From contig NC_020813.1 in assembly GCF_000348725.1 (NCBI RefSeq), forward strand, positions 992,001 to 1,056,000: a stretch of DNA of 64,000 nucleotides, written 5' to 3'. Positions 52,063 through 61,173 of the stretch are shown piece by piece. A model generated the notes under the pieces. It worked only from the letters and a program-made list of their open reading frames with translations, had not been told where the DNA came from and did not search any database. The stretch's first letter is position 1. Every line of letters starts with the position of its first letter. The stretch comes from Pseudobdellovibrio exovorus JSS. GTDB taxonomy: Bacteria; Bdellovibrionota; Bdellovibrionia; Bdellovibrionales; Bdellovibrionaceae. The translations under genes and the position numbers were made by a program.

Positions 52063-53541
52063 ATGGCTAATTTACCGAAGCTTATCAGTAAAACAAAGAT
52101 CATGCAGGGATACCAATGCCACAAGCAATTGTATCTATCTGTACATCGAAAAGAGCTGATTCCTCCGGTTACACCCGAACTTCAGGCCTTATTTGATCAA
52201 GGAAATCATGTGACGGAAGAAGCTAGAAAAAGGTTTCCGTCTGGAGTTCTTATCGATAATCCGGCATTTGACTTTGTCGGATCATTAAAGAAAACGCGCG
52301 AATTATTGAGCGCTCATACAGAAACTATATTCGAAGCGGCCTTTGAGTATAAAGGGTGTTACGCGCGGGCGGATATTATTTCGTATAATCCACTAACGCA
52401 AAGATGGATCATTCGTGAAGTCAAATCGACAACTAAAGTAAAAGATGAGCATCTGGATGATGTTGGTTTGCAAGTTTGGATTATGGCCAATGCGGGGCTG
52501 CCAATCGAAAAAATAGTGCTGATGCATTTAAACCCACTTTGTAAGTATCCAGATTTGCGAAATCTTTTTGTAGAAGAAGATATTACAGATAAGTTAAGAG
52601 GTCTACACACCTCTATAGCACCTCGATTGAATGAGGTGTTTAAGTCTTTACGGGCAGAGCAGGTTCCTGCAATTTCTATCGGCGAGCATTGTTATCGTCC
52701 ACGGGAATGCCAGTTCAAAGATCATTGTTGGGCTGAAAATCAAGTTCCAGATCTCAGCGTATTTGATATTCCTACCTTGCGCCAAAAGAAATGGGAGTTC
52801 TGCGATAAAGGTCTACTGAAGTTAGACGATATCCCAGAATCAGAGTTAGACCATCAACAACAGATATTTTTAAATGTTTTAAAAACTGGGAATAGGTTTA
52901 TTGATCGCGAGCGCATTCATTCAGAACTGGCTAAATGGAAATTCCCACTAGTATTTTTAGATTTTGAAACGCAGAGCTCTGCTATCCCTAGATTTGATGG
53001 AACAGGGCCTTTTGCGCAGGTACCATTTCAGTTTAGCGTCCATGTATTAGACTCTTTAGACTCTGAATTAAGACATTACGAATATTTGTGTAATGAGGAT
53101 AAAGACCCACGTGAAGAGCTAACTCCATTACTGATTGAGGCCTGCCGTGGCGTTGGCAGTGTGGTGGCCTATTACTCTCAGTTCGAAGCTGGGCGAATTC
53201 AAGATCTAGAGGACTATTTCCCCCATCATAAAGAAGAACTAAAATCTATACGTGATCGTTTGGTAGATCCTTTACCGCTTCTACGTGAGGCTGTTTACGA
53301 CAGAGCGTTTCGTGAAAGCTTTAGTATCAAAAGTGTGGGGCCAGCCCTTTTAGGGGATGTTTTTGACTATAAGGCGATGACTGTTCCCGATGGTGGGGCG
53401 GCTCAAAGAGCCTATGCTGAAATGGTGGATTCCAAGACTTCGGGTGCTCGTCGGGAAGTCTTAAGAAATGCCTTGCTGGAGTACTGCGCAAAAGACACTC
53501 TGGTCATGGTTGAACTGGTCAAGTGGTTGTATAAATGCTAA
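52063..53541 (+). CDS. DUF2779-type fusion: Cas4-like nuclease plus DnaQ-like exonuclease
   Basis: A 492-residue protein with two nuclease domains. The N-terminal domain resembles Cas4/AddB PD-(D/E)xK nucleases: an aspartate in ARADII, IIREVKSTT with the ExK, and QVWIM behind them. Four cysteines (Cys19, Cys210, Cys216, Cys222 in HCYRPRECQFKDHCW) could hold an Fe-S cluster. The C-terminal domain has the exonuclease DxE (Asp300, Glu302 in FLDFETQ), AYYSQFEAGRI and YCAKD (Tyr474, Asp478), as in DEDDy exonucleases. The arrangement matches the DUF2779 family, whose role is not established. Start at ATG 52063; a TTG at 52030 is less likely. Confidence 0.75.
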   Translation: MANLPKLISKTKIMQGYQCHKQLYLSVHRKELIPPVTPELQALFDQGNHVTEEARKRFPSGVLIDNPAFDFVGSLKKTRELLSAHTETIFEAAFEYKGCYARADIISYNPLTQRWIIREVKSTTKVKDEHLDDVGLQVWIMANAGLPIEKIVLMHLNPLCKYPDLRNLFVEEDITDKLRGLHTSIAPRLNEVFKSLRAEQVPAISIGEHCYRPRECQFKDHCWAENQVPDLSVFDIPTLRQKKWEFCDKGLLKLDDIPESELDHQQQIFLNVLKTGNRFIDRERIHSELAKWKFPLVFLDFETQSSAIPRFDGTGPFAQVPFQFSVHVLDSLDSELRHYEYLCNEDKDPREELTPLLIEACRGVGSVVAYYSQFEAGRIQDLEDYFPHHKEELKSIRDRLVDPLPLLREAVYDRAFRESFSIKSVGPALLGDVFDYKAMTVPDGGAAQRAYAEMVDSKTSGARREVLRNALLEYCAKDTLVMVELVKWLYKC

Positions 53542-53576
53542 AATTATAGGGTTAATCACTACAAAGGATTGAGCCT

Positions 53577-54677
53577 ATGCATAAGAATCAGGGACCGGTT
53601 TATTACAACGATTATTTAATGCTGGAAAAATTTTTAGATTGTCAGCAGCCATTAAGTCGTAAATACGCAGATCAAAGTAACCCAGAAGCTCACGATGAAA
53701 CTTTATTTATTGTTGTTCATCAGGCCTACGAACTGTGGTTTAAGCAGATTTTGCATGACTTGAATTCAATCCTAAAAATATTTTCTCAAAGTAAAGTTCA
53801 TGACCACGAACTGGGGACTGTTGTTCAAAGATTAGAGCGTATCCGTAAAATCCAAGTGATGATTGGATCGCAGCTTGAAATTCTGGAAAGCATGACGCCA
53901 ATGGATTTCCTAGAATTTAGAAATCTTCTTATTCCCGCATCGGGATTTCAAAGCACGCAGTTTCGTGAAATTGAAATTAAATTGGGTTTGAACACACATG
54001 ATCGTCAAAGTATTGATCGGGAGTTCTTCCTAGGTCGTTTAAATGAAAAAGATCGCCAGAAGTTAATTGAGCTAGAAGGAAGTCCTTCTTTGTTAAAACT
54101 TCTTGAGGCGTGGCTAGAGCGAACTCCTTTCACGATTTCAGGTGATTTTAATTTTTGGAACGAATATCAAAAAACAGTTCAGGCCATTTCCTCAGAAGAT
54201 GAGGCCACTATTCAGTCTAATATGGCTAATTTGTCAGATCGTGAAAAACAGATGCAGCTAGAAAACCTGAAGGTGACACGTGAAACCTTTGAAAGCCTTT
54301 TTGATGAAGAGGCCCATGCTCAGCTCGTCAGTGCCGGAGGCCGAAAATTATCGCGAAAAGCGATTTTGAATGCGCTCTTTATTTTGCTTTATCGTGAAGA
54401 GCCTATGTTAGCGCTGCCATATCAGATGATGAGCTTGATGATGGATATAGATGAAAACTTTACGACATGGCGCTATCGCCACGCTCTTTTGGCTCAACGT
54501 ATGTTAGGAACAAAAATTGGAACAGGTGGATCTTCTGGACATCAATACTTAAAACGGGCTGCTGATAACAATCGTGTGTTTGTGGATCTCTTTAACTTGT
54601 CGACTTATTTGATTCCAAGAAGCCGTTTGCCACAAATTCCAGAAGCGGTGAAAAGGCAGTTGAACTTTCATGTTTAA
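53577..54677 (+). CDS. kynA: Tryptophan 2,3-dioxygenase
   Basis: A 366-residue haem enzyme that opens the tryptophan indole ring to N-formylkynurenine. Signatures: HDETLFIVVHQAYELWFKQI, MDFLEFRNLLIPASGFQS and the C-terminal GTKIGTGGSSGHQYLK with the haem-ligand histidine region. An AAAGGA site precedes the ATG. The last eight bases overlap the kynureninase-like gene. The length is above the usual ~280 of bacterial forms because of an internal extension, like some other non-pseudomonad TDOs. Confidence 0.92.
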   Translation: MHKNQGPVYYNDYLMLEKFLDCQQPLSRKYADQSNPEAHDETLFIVVHQAYELWFKQILHDLNSILKIFSQSKVHDHELGTVVQRLERIRKIQVMIGSQLEILESMTPMDFLEFRNLLIPASGFQSTQFREIEIKLGLNTHDRQSIDREFFLGRLNEKDRQKLIELEGSPSLLKLLEAWLERTPFTISGDFNFWNEYQKTVQAISSEDEATIQSNMANLSDREKQMQLENLKVTRETFESLFDEEAHAQLVSAGGRKLSRKAILNALFILLYREEPMLALPYQMMSLMMDIDENFTTWRYRHALLAQRMLGTKIGTGGSSGHQYLKRAADNNRVFVDLFNLSTYLIPRSRLPQIPEAVKRQLNFHV

Positions 54678-55818
54678 AAAGTATTACCAATACTTTTTAA
54701 AAGCGAACAGTGAGCGTCAGCACTATGCTTCACACAGCCATCATTATTGGCCAGATGTAACGCGGGATGCGGTTTTACGTTATTGGGATGACTCCGCTCG
54801 TTTAGTTGACGAAAAGTGGGATTACTTCTTTTCTGATCGGATTCCCACAGTTCAAAGACAGATAGCCCGTGTACTTAATTTATCTAAACCTCAAAATATC
54901 GTCTTTGCTTCTAATACACATGAGTTGGTCTATCGTGTGCTTTCTTGTTTTGAACCAAAAAAAACAATACGTGTGCTGACGACAGATTCTGAGTTTCATA
55001 GTTTTCGTCGGCAGATTCAGCGTCTATCTGAAAGTGACTTGGTCCATGTAGATCAGGTTTCAACACAAGACTTTCATAGTTTTGAAGATAGATTTATTGA
55101 AAAAATCAAATCTGAGGAATATGACCTGGTTTTTTTAAGTCAGGTCTTTTTTAACTCTGGAGTTGCAGTACGTGATTTAGAAAGAATCGTAAAATCTGTT
55201 GCTCAGTCTAAAACTGTAATTGTCATCGATGGTTATCATGCCTTTATGGCTCTTCCCACGGATTTGTCTAGCATAGAAGATCGTATTTTTTATATCGCAG
55301 GGGCTTATAAGTATGCTCAAGGCGGCGAGGGATGCTGCTTTATGTCTGTTCCAGATCACAGCAAGCTGCGCCCTCTTTATACGGGTTGGTTTGCAGGGTT
55401 TTCAGATTTAGCAGGTCAAGAGTCTAATGTTAAGTATAAGGTTAATTATTCAGATGATGGATTTAGATTTGCTGGATCGACGATGGATTTTACGGCGCTT
55501 TATAGGCTTCATGCGGTCCTAGATCTATTTGAAAAAGAAGGTTTAACAGTTCCTAAAATACATTCATTTATTCAAAATTCACAAAAAAACTTCCGTGAAG
55601 AATTAAATAAATTAAATCATCCTGTCCTCAACGAAGAAAATCTTCTGCGACGTGATTATGATGTGCATGGACACTTTTATACGTTTGAAACCAAAGATAC
55701 TCATGTGGCGCAAACACTTTATCAGGAACTTAAAAATAAAAAAATTGATACGGACTATCGCGGTTCTTGTTTGAGGTTTGGTTTTGGTCTTTATCAGGAA
55801 GATCGAATTAGGTTTTAA
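54670..55818 (+). CDS. Class V aminotransferase-fold enzyme, kynureninase-like
   Basis: A 382-residue PLP enzyme. The PLP lysine is in AGAYKYAQGGEGCCFM, the upstream aspartate in VIVIDGYHAFM, and SHSHHYWPD and RFAGSTMDFTALYRLH are further aminotransferase-V features. Translational overlap with kynA suggests kynureninase activity (kynurenine to anthranilate). The fold is shared with cysteine desulfurases and other lyases, so substrate is by context only. No kynB formamidase is seen in the window. uvrB follows after three bases. Confidence 0.7.
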   Translation: MFKKYYQYFLKANSERQHYASHSHHYWPDVTRDAVLRYWDDSARLVDEKWDYFFSDRIPTVQRQIARVLNLSKPQNIVFASNTHELVYRVLSCFEPKKTIRVLTTDSEFHSFRRQIQRLSESDLVHVDQVSTQDFHSFEDRFIEKIKSEEYDLVFLSQVFFNSGVAVRDLERIVKSVAQSKTVIVIDGYHAFMALPTDLSSIEDRIFYIAGAYKYAQGGEGCCFMSVPDHSKLRPLYTGWFAGFSDLAGQESNVKYKVNYSDDGFRFAGSTMDFTALYRLHAVLDLFEKEGLTVPKIHSFIQNSQKNFREELNKLNHPVLNEENLLRRDYDVHGHFYTFETKDTHVAQTLYQELKNKKIDTDYRGSCLRFGFGLYQEDRIRF

Positions 55819-55821
55819 TCT

Positions 55822-57894
55822 ATGGCAAAGACGTACAAAAAGAATTTTGAACTAGTGTCGCCATTTAAGCCTTCTGGGGATCAGCCCAAGGCGATTGAGA
55901 CTATGGTTGAAAACTTTCAAAAGGGACTGAAGCATCAGACTCTATTGGGTGTGACGGGAAGTGGTAAGACCTTTTCCATGGCTCATACAATTGCGCAAAT
56001 GAATATGCCGGCGTTGGTGCTGGCTCCGAATAAAACATTGGCCGCTCAGCTTTACTCGGAATTTAAAGAGCTATTTCCCAGTAATGCGGTTGAGTACTTT
56101 GTATCTTACTATGATTACTATCAACCAGAGGCTTATATCCCATCTAGTGACACTTACATTGAAAAAGACTCTGCCATTAATGAACAAATAGATAAAATGC
56201 GTCACTCGGCGACACGTTCGCTGTTTGATCGTCGGGATGTGATTATCGTATCTTCCGTGTCCTGTATTTATGGTTTGGGTTCACCAGAAGCCTATGAAGG
56301 CATGATGATTCAAGTGGCGAATGGACAAAAGCTCAAACGCGATGATTTCTTAAGGGAATTAATTCGTATTCAGTACACGCGTAATAATGTCGATTTTGCG
56401 CGGGGAAATATCCGCGTGCGGGGTGATGTGGTTGAGGTCTTTCCCCCCTACGAAGACTCGCGGGCTTTGCGGGTTGAGTTCTTCGGTGATTTTGTTGAAC
56501 GTATCTGTTGGATAGATCCATTAACGGCACAGATTTATGAAGAATTAGATCAAGTGGGGATATACCCAGGGTCGCATTATACGACAGGTGATGAAAACTT
56601 AAAAAGAGCGATTCAAACGATTCAGGTTGAATTGCGCGAGCGCATTCAGGAACTCAATTCGCAGATTAAGTTTTTAGAAGCTCAGCGATTAGAGCAGCGA
56701 ACGTATTACGATATTGAAATGATCGAACAGATCGGTTTCTGTTCTGGCATTGAAAACTATTCGCGTCACTTAACCGGTCGCGGCCCAGGTGAGCCGCCTC
56801 CCACACTGTTAGAGTATTTTCCGAAAGATTTTTTAACATTTATTGATGAGTCCCATGTGACAGTTCCACAGATCGGGGCGATGTATCGAGGGGACAGAGC
56901 GCGTAAGTCCACGTTAGTAGAGCATGGTTTTCGCTTGCCCTCAGCTTTGGATAATCGTCCGCTGAGCTTCCAAGAGTTTGAAAAGATGGTGGATCGTGTG
57001 GTCTATGTATCAGCGACGCCAGCGGTGTATGAGTTAGAAAAATCAGAAGGGCTGATTGTTGAACAGATCATCCGACCAACGGGCTTAGTCGACCCTATCG
57101 TGGAAGTGCGTCCGGTAAAGAATCAAGTGGATGATTTGTTAAAAGAGATTCGCATCCGTATCGAGAAAAAAGAGCGGGTTTTAATCACAACCCTTACGAA
57201 AAGATCTTCTGAAGATTTAACAGAGTACTACGAATCTATTGGTATTAAAGTGAAGTATCTTCATAGCGATATCGACACATTAGAGCGTAGCGAAATTATT
57301 CGGGATTTGCGCTTGGGTGTTTTTGACGTTTTGATTGGTATCAACTTGCTACGTGAAGGTTTAGATATTCCAGAAGTCAGTTTGGTAGGGATTACAGATG
57401 CGGACAAAGAAGGTTTCCTGCGTTCGGAGCGCTCACTTATTCAGACCATCGGGCGTGCGGCAAGGAATGCAGAAGGACGTGTGATCCTTTACGCGGATCG
57501 CATCACGCAATCTATGCAAAAGGCCATGGATGAAACGGCCCGCAGAAGAAAACTACAAATGGAGTATAATGAAGTTCATGGGATTACTCCGAAAACCATC
57601 AAAAAGAAAATCCGCGAGGGTATTGGGGAAATGTTTGATGGCACGTTAAGTACGCATCAGGTCCAAGGCGTAAAAGATAAAACAGCTCAGCAGTTAAAAA
57701 AGTTTGCTGAAAAGCCGAATAAGATTCAGGACGAAATCACTAAGCTGCGCGATAAAATGAAAAAATTATCTGCGGAGTTAGAGTTTGAAGAGGCGGCCTC
57801 TGTACGTGATGAAATTAAACGTCTTGAGATTTTAGAACTGCAAATTCGCGAGGGCGCAGAGCAAGACAGAACCTCAACGGGGAGTGAAACATAA
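55822..57894 (+). CDS. uvrB: UvrB, excinuclease ABC subunit B
   Basis: A 690-residue damage-verification helicase of nucleotide excision repair. Motifs: Walker [12 protein letters not shown], the beta-hairpin region [71 protein letters not shown], and the C-terminal UVR motif for UvrC contact ([19 protein letters not shown]). Full length. It lies three bases behind the kynureninase-like gene and six bases before uvrC. Confidence 0.97.
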   Translation: MAKTYKKNFELVSPFKPSGDQPKAIETMVENFQKGLKHQTLLGVTGSGKTFSMAHTIAQMNMPALVLAPNKTLAAQLYSEFKELFPSNAVEYFVSYYDYYQPEAYIPSSDTYIEKDSAINEQIDKMRHSATRSLFDRRDVIIVSSVSCIYGLGSPEAYEGMMIQVANGQKLKRDDFLRELIRIQYTRNNVDFARGNIRVRGDVVEVFPPYEDSRALRVEFFGDFVERICWIDPLTAQIYEELDQVGIYPGSHYTTGDENLKRAIQTIQVELRERIQELNSQIKFLEAQRLEQRTYYDIEMIEQIGFCSGIENYSRHLTGRGPGEPPPTLLEYFPKDFLTFIDESHVTVPQIGAMYRGDRARKSTLVEHGFRLPSALDNRPLSFQEFEKMVDRVVYVSATPAVYELEKSEGLIVEQIIRPTGLVDPIVEVRPVKNQVDDLLKEIRIRIEKKERVLITTLTKRSSEDLTEYYESIGIKVKYLHSDIDTLERSEIIRDLRLGVFDVLIGINLLREGLDIPEVSLVGITDADKEGFLRSERSLIQTIGRAARNAEGRVILYADRITQSMQKAMDETARRRKLQMEYNEVHGITPKTIKKKIREGIGEMFDGTLSTHQVQGVKDKTAQQLKKFAEKPNKIQDEITKLRDKMKKLSAELEFEEAASVRDEIKRLEILELQIREGAEQDRTSTGSET

Positions 57895-57900
57895 GATTTC

Positions 57901-59808
57901 ATGTCGAATCAATTTGATTTTCTGAAAGAGAAAATAAAAGACTTCCCAACTCAGAGTGGGGTTTATCTGATGAAGAGTTCATCGGATAAGATCATCTACG
58001 TGGGCAAGGCTAAGAATATTCGCAGCCGTGTGAAGAGTTATTTTCTAGATTCCAGAGATCATTCAGCCAAAACCCGCGCCTTGGTTCACAACATACATGA
58101 AATTGAATACTTGCTGACGAAAACCGAGGTCGAAGCCTTTTTGCTAGAAGCTTCACTTATTAAAAAGCATCGTCCAAAATACAATATACGTCTTAAAGAT
58201 GATAAGACCTACCCCTACATACAATTAACATGGCAAGATGACTTTCCGCGCCTGTATCTTTCTAGAAAAGTGAAACGTGATGGGAGTCTTTACTTTGGCC
58301 CTTATACATCCGGCGGGGCGGTATTTGGGACCATTCGTTTTTTAAATCGTCTTTTTAAAATTCGCGATTGTACAGATCATATGTTTAAAACAAGAACTCG
58401 CCCTTGTATGACACATCAGATTGGTCGTTGTACGGCCCCATGTGTGAATTTGATTTCGAAAGAAGACTATCGTTCAGATGTGGAAGGGGCGAAAGACTTT
58501 CTAAAAGGACGTAGTAAAAAACTGATTAAAGACTTAGAAAAAAAGATGAAGCAGGCTGCCGATGAGGAAAAATTTGAAGTGGCAGCAAAGATGCGCGATT
58601 CGATGTTTGCTATTAAAAACATTATCGAAAAGCAAACTGTCATCAATGAACTATCTGAAAAAGATCAAGACGTGGTCAGCTATTATGGTGACGAGCGTGG
58701 AGTCTTGGTTGAAACTCTTCACGTGCGTAGCGGCCGAGTGATTGGACACAGACCTCACTTTTTACCTAACATTAATCCTTTAAGTCCAGACGAAGATCCG
58801 CGCGAGTGGCTCGCTTCGTTCTTGAATCAATACTACGAAGATAATTTTATCCCCGATGAGGTTCTTTTAGGAACTGATCTGGGTGGTGATATTCATAAGT
58901 TATTGCAAGATGTTCTAAAAGAGCGTTCAGATCAAGTTGTAGCTGTACGATTTGCTACAGACAATAAAGGGCAGGCTTTAGTGGAAATGGCCACACAGAA
59001 TGCCAAAGCCCATTTCGATAAGTACGTTTCAAAAGACGAGGAAAAGAAAAAAGGATTAGATGAAATTCAGGCGAAATTACATTTGCCGAATAGACCTACA
59101 CGCATCGAGTGTTTTGATATTTCGCACTTTCAGGGAAGTGAAACAGTGGCCAGCCAAGTGGTTTTCGAAGATGGTGTCCCATCCCGCGATCACTATCGCC
59201 GTTACAAAATCAGAACAGTATCTGGAATAGATGATTTTGCTTCTATGTACGAGGTCTTAAAAAGACGATTCGCACATGAAGAGTATGAAGAGCCACAGCT
59301 TATCGTTGTCGATGGTGGTAAAGGTCAGCTTTCGATGGCTGTTAAGATTTTAGAAGAAATCGGCAAGACTCATATTCCGGTGGTGGGGCTGGCTAAAGCA
59401 CGAACGCTATCTGACTTTAAATCAGACGAAGTGCAATCGACAGAGGAAAGATTTTTTCTACCAAATCGGTCCAATCCTGTAGTCTTTAAAACCAATAGCG
59501 AGGCCTATCAAATTTTAACAGGTCTTCGTGATGAAGCCCATCGGTTTGCTATTACATATCACAGAAAACTACGTGAGCAGAATTCGTTAGAAAGCGAATT
59601 GGACTACGTTGTTGGATTAGGTGAAAAGCGCAAAAAAATTCTGCTACAAAAATTTCAAACGATTGATGAAATCAGACAGGCAGAGGTGGATGAAATTGCG
59701 GCTCTTCGTAGTTTCAACCGCGTTCTTGCGGAAAGAATTCTGCTTCAATTGAATGAAGCAGAATCAGGTTCAGATGAAGATAAAAGTGAGGACCTACTCA
59801 AATCTTAA
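57901..59808 (+). CDS. uvrC: UvrC, excinuclease ABC subunit C
   Basis: A 635-residue dual nuclease of excision repair. The N-terminal GIY-YIG domain for the 3' incision reads SGVYLMKSSSDKIIYVGKAKNIRSR; a UVR motif follows (KKMKQAADEEKFEVAAKMRD). The RNase H-like domain for the 5' incision has IECFDISHFQGSETVASQVV and IVVDGGKGQL, and two helix-hairpin-helix motifs form the end (VVGLGEKRKKILLQKF...LRSFNRVLAERILLQL). The 3' end overlaps the convergent AMP nucleosidase gene by 15 bases. Confidence 0.97.
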   Translation: MSNQFDFLKEKIKDFPTQSGVYLMKSSSDKIIYVGKAKNIRSRVKSYFLDSRDHSAKTRALVHNIHEIEYLLTKTEVEAFLLEASLIKKHRPKYNIRLKDDKTYPYIQLTWQDDFPRLYLSRKVKRDGSLYFGPYTSGGAVFGTIRFLNRLFKIRDCTDHMFKTRTRPCMTHQIGRCTAPCVNLISKEDYRSDVEGAKDFLKGRSKKLIKDLEKKMKQAADEEKFEVAAKMRDSMFAIKNIIEKQTVINELSEKDQDVVSYYGDERGVLVETLHVRSGRVIGHRPHFLPNINPLSPDEDPREWLASFLNQYYEDNFIPDEVLLGTDLGGDIHKLLQDVLKERSDQVVAVRFATDNKGQALVEMATQNAKAHFDKYVSKDEEKKKGLDEIQAKLHLPNRPTRIECFDISHFQGSETVASQVVFEDGVPSRDHYRRYKIRTVSGIDDFASMYEVLKRRFAHEEYEEPQLIVVDGGKGQLSMAVKILEEIGKTHIPVVGLAKARTLSDFKSDEVQSTEERFFLPNRSNPVVFKTNSEAYQILTGLRDEAHRFAITYHRKLREQNSLESELDYVVGLGEKRKKILLQKFQTIDEIRQAEVDEIAALRSFNRVLAERILLQLNEAESGSDEDKSEDLLKS

Positions 59809-60567
59809 GTGTTTGACGGATTCCCCAGAGTCGCGAAGTTCGCGTAAAGAATCAATTCCCACAGACAAGTGATTATTTACAAACTGTTCAGTTACTTTTT
59901 TATCTGACTGCTCAGTTTTAATCCCTTCCGGAATCATCGGATTGTCGCTGACAAGTAACAAAGCTCCACGGGGAATGTCATTCGCAAAACCTGCTGTAAA
60001 CAGTGTTGCTGTTTCCATGTCGATTGCCATCGCACGTGTACGCACTAAATAGTCTTTGAAGTTTTCATCGTGTTCCCACACGCGGCGATTGGTGGTGTAC
60101 ACCGTGCCTGTCCAGTAATCTAGATTGTGCTTAATAATCATAGATGAAACTGAACGCTGCATACGGAATGAAGGCAGAGCTGGAATTTCAGGAGGCAAGT
60201 AGTCGTTGCTAGTTCCGTCTCCGCGAATGGCGGCTAAAGGAAGAATTAAATCGCCCAGTTGGTTTTTGCGTTTTAAACCACCGCATTTTCCCAAGAACAA
60301 AACAGCTTTGGGTGCGATTGCTGATAACAAATCCATAATCAATGCGGCCATGGCAGAACCAATGCCAAAATTGATTATGGTAATGTTTTCCGCTGTAGCA
60401 CTTCTCATGGGGCGATCTAAGCCATTAATAGGCACGTTAAATTGTTCTGCGAACATTTCGACGTAGTTATTAAAGTTAGTTAAAAGGATGTATTCACCGA
60501 ACTCATTAAGAGGCACACCCGTGTAGCGGGGAAGCCAATTTTCTACTATTTCTTCTTTGCTTTTCAT
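59794..60567 (-). CDS. amn: AMP nucleosidase, short form
   Basis: A 257-residue nucleoside-phosphorylase-fold enzyme that hydrolyses AMP to adenine and ribose 5-phosphate. Motifs: IINFGIGSAMAALIMDLL, AVLFLGKCGGLKRKNQLGDLI for phosphate and ribose, AMAIDMETATLF with the catalytic-site glutamates, and LLLVSDNPMIPEG. It lacks the N-terminal half of the 484-residue E. coli Amn, like the short forms of Bacteroidetes. ATG 60567 chosen; GTG at 60573 is possible. It may help regenerate adenine and bases from nucleotides, useful on a nucleic-acid-rich diet (inference). Confidence 0.88.
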   Translation of the reverse strand: MKSKEEIVENWLPRYTGVPLNEFGEYILLTNFNNYVEMFAEQFNVPINGLDRPMRSATAENITIINFGIGSAMAALIMDLLSAIAPKAVLFLGKCGGLKRKNQLGDLILPLAAIRGDGTSNDYLPPEIPALPSFRMQRSVSSMIIKHNLDYWTGTVYTTNRRVWEHDENFKDYLVRTRAMAIDMETATLFTAGFANDIPRGALLLVSDNPMIPEGIKTEQSDKKVTEQFVNNHLSVGIDSLRELRDSGESVKHLRFE

Positions 60568-60671
60568 CTTCACAGATTATTCTATTGTCTTAGTTGCGAC
60601 AAGTGTTCTGGGTAGCTAAGAGTCACGTTCTTCTGGTGGACAAGTGTCATGATGTGTGATTAAACCAACTT

Positions 60672-61097
60672 ATGTCGGAAAAAGAAGATTATTTTAGCTA
60701 TCTTGAAAATGTTTTGGGAATCAAGACAGTCTTGATAGATCAAGCGAGTCAACAGGCCAGCAGTCAGCAGATTAAATCTCCGCTTATTTTCTTGGTTGAA
60801 GGTCTTTCCAGTTACAGCGCTGACGAAACAGAATTGCTTAACAAGATGATTGCCGCACTTAAAATTGATCTTAGCCAAGTGCAAGCGGTGGATAGTCAAA
60901 TTTCAGCGTCATGCGAGGCGGAGTTCACAGTTCACTTTGTTGATCATCTGGGTGCATCTTTACCACGGATACCGACAGGTGAGACCGTGTTGGTGACACA
61001 TTCTCCGCGTTTCCTATTAAAAAATGCAGCCTTCAAAAAGCAGGCGTGGGATGATTTACAAAAGGTCATTCGCTTTTTTAGTCGGCAGGCCAACTAG
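60672..61097 (+). CDS. Small uracil-DNA-glycosylase-fold protein (degenerate)
   Basis: A 141-residue cytosolic protein with weak resemblance to family 4-like uracil-DNA glycosylases. LIFLVEGLSSYSADETELLN followed by KMIAALKIDLSQVQAVD matches the usual GEAPGxxED... LL.KM..AIGL....VYI..V pattern with the catalytic GEAPG lost, and THSPRFLLKNAAFKKQAWDDL matches the terminal HPxYLLRNP..K...W.DL pattern with His-Pro altered. Enzyme activity is therefore unlikely. Size and fold type also recall HolD (psi subunit of the clamp loader, itself a UDG-fold relative). Function remains open. Confidence 0.6.
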   Translation: MSEKEDYFSYLENVLGIKTVLIDQASQQASSQQIKSPLIFLVEGLSSYSADETELLNKMIAALKIDLSQVQAVDSQISASCEAEFTVHFVDHLGASLPRIPTGETVLVTHSPRFLLKNAAFKKQAWDDLQKVIRFFSRQAN

Positions 61098-61173
61098 ACC
61101 TTGGGATTGAAATAGCGGTTAGCGGCAAATATTACCTAGTCTAAAGTGTTATAAAAAATCAAAATCAAAGAGC

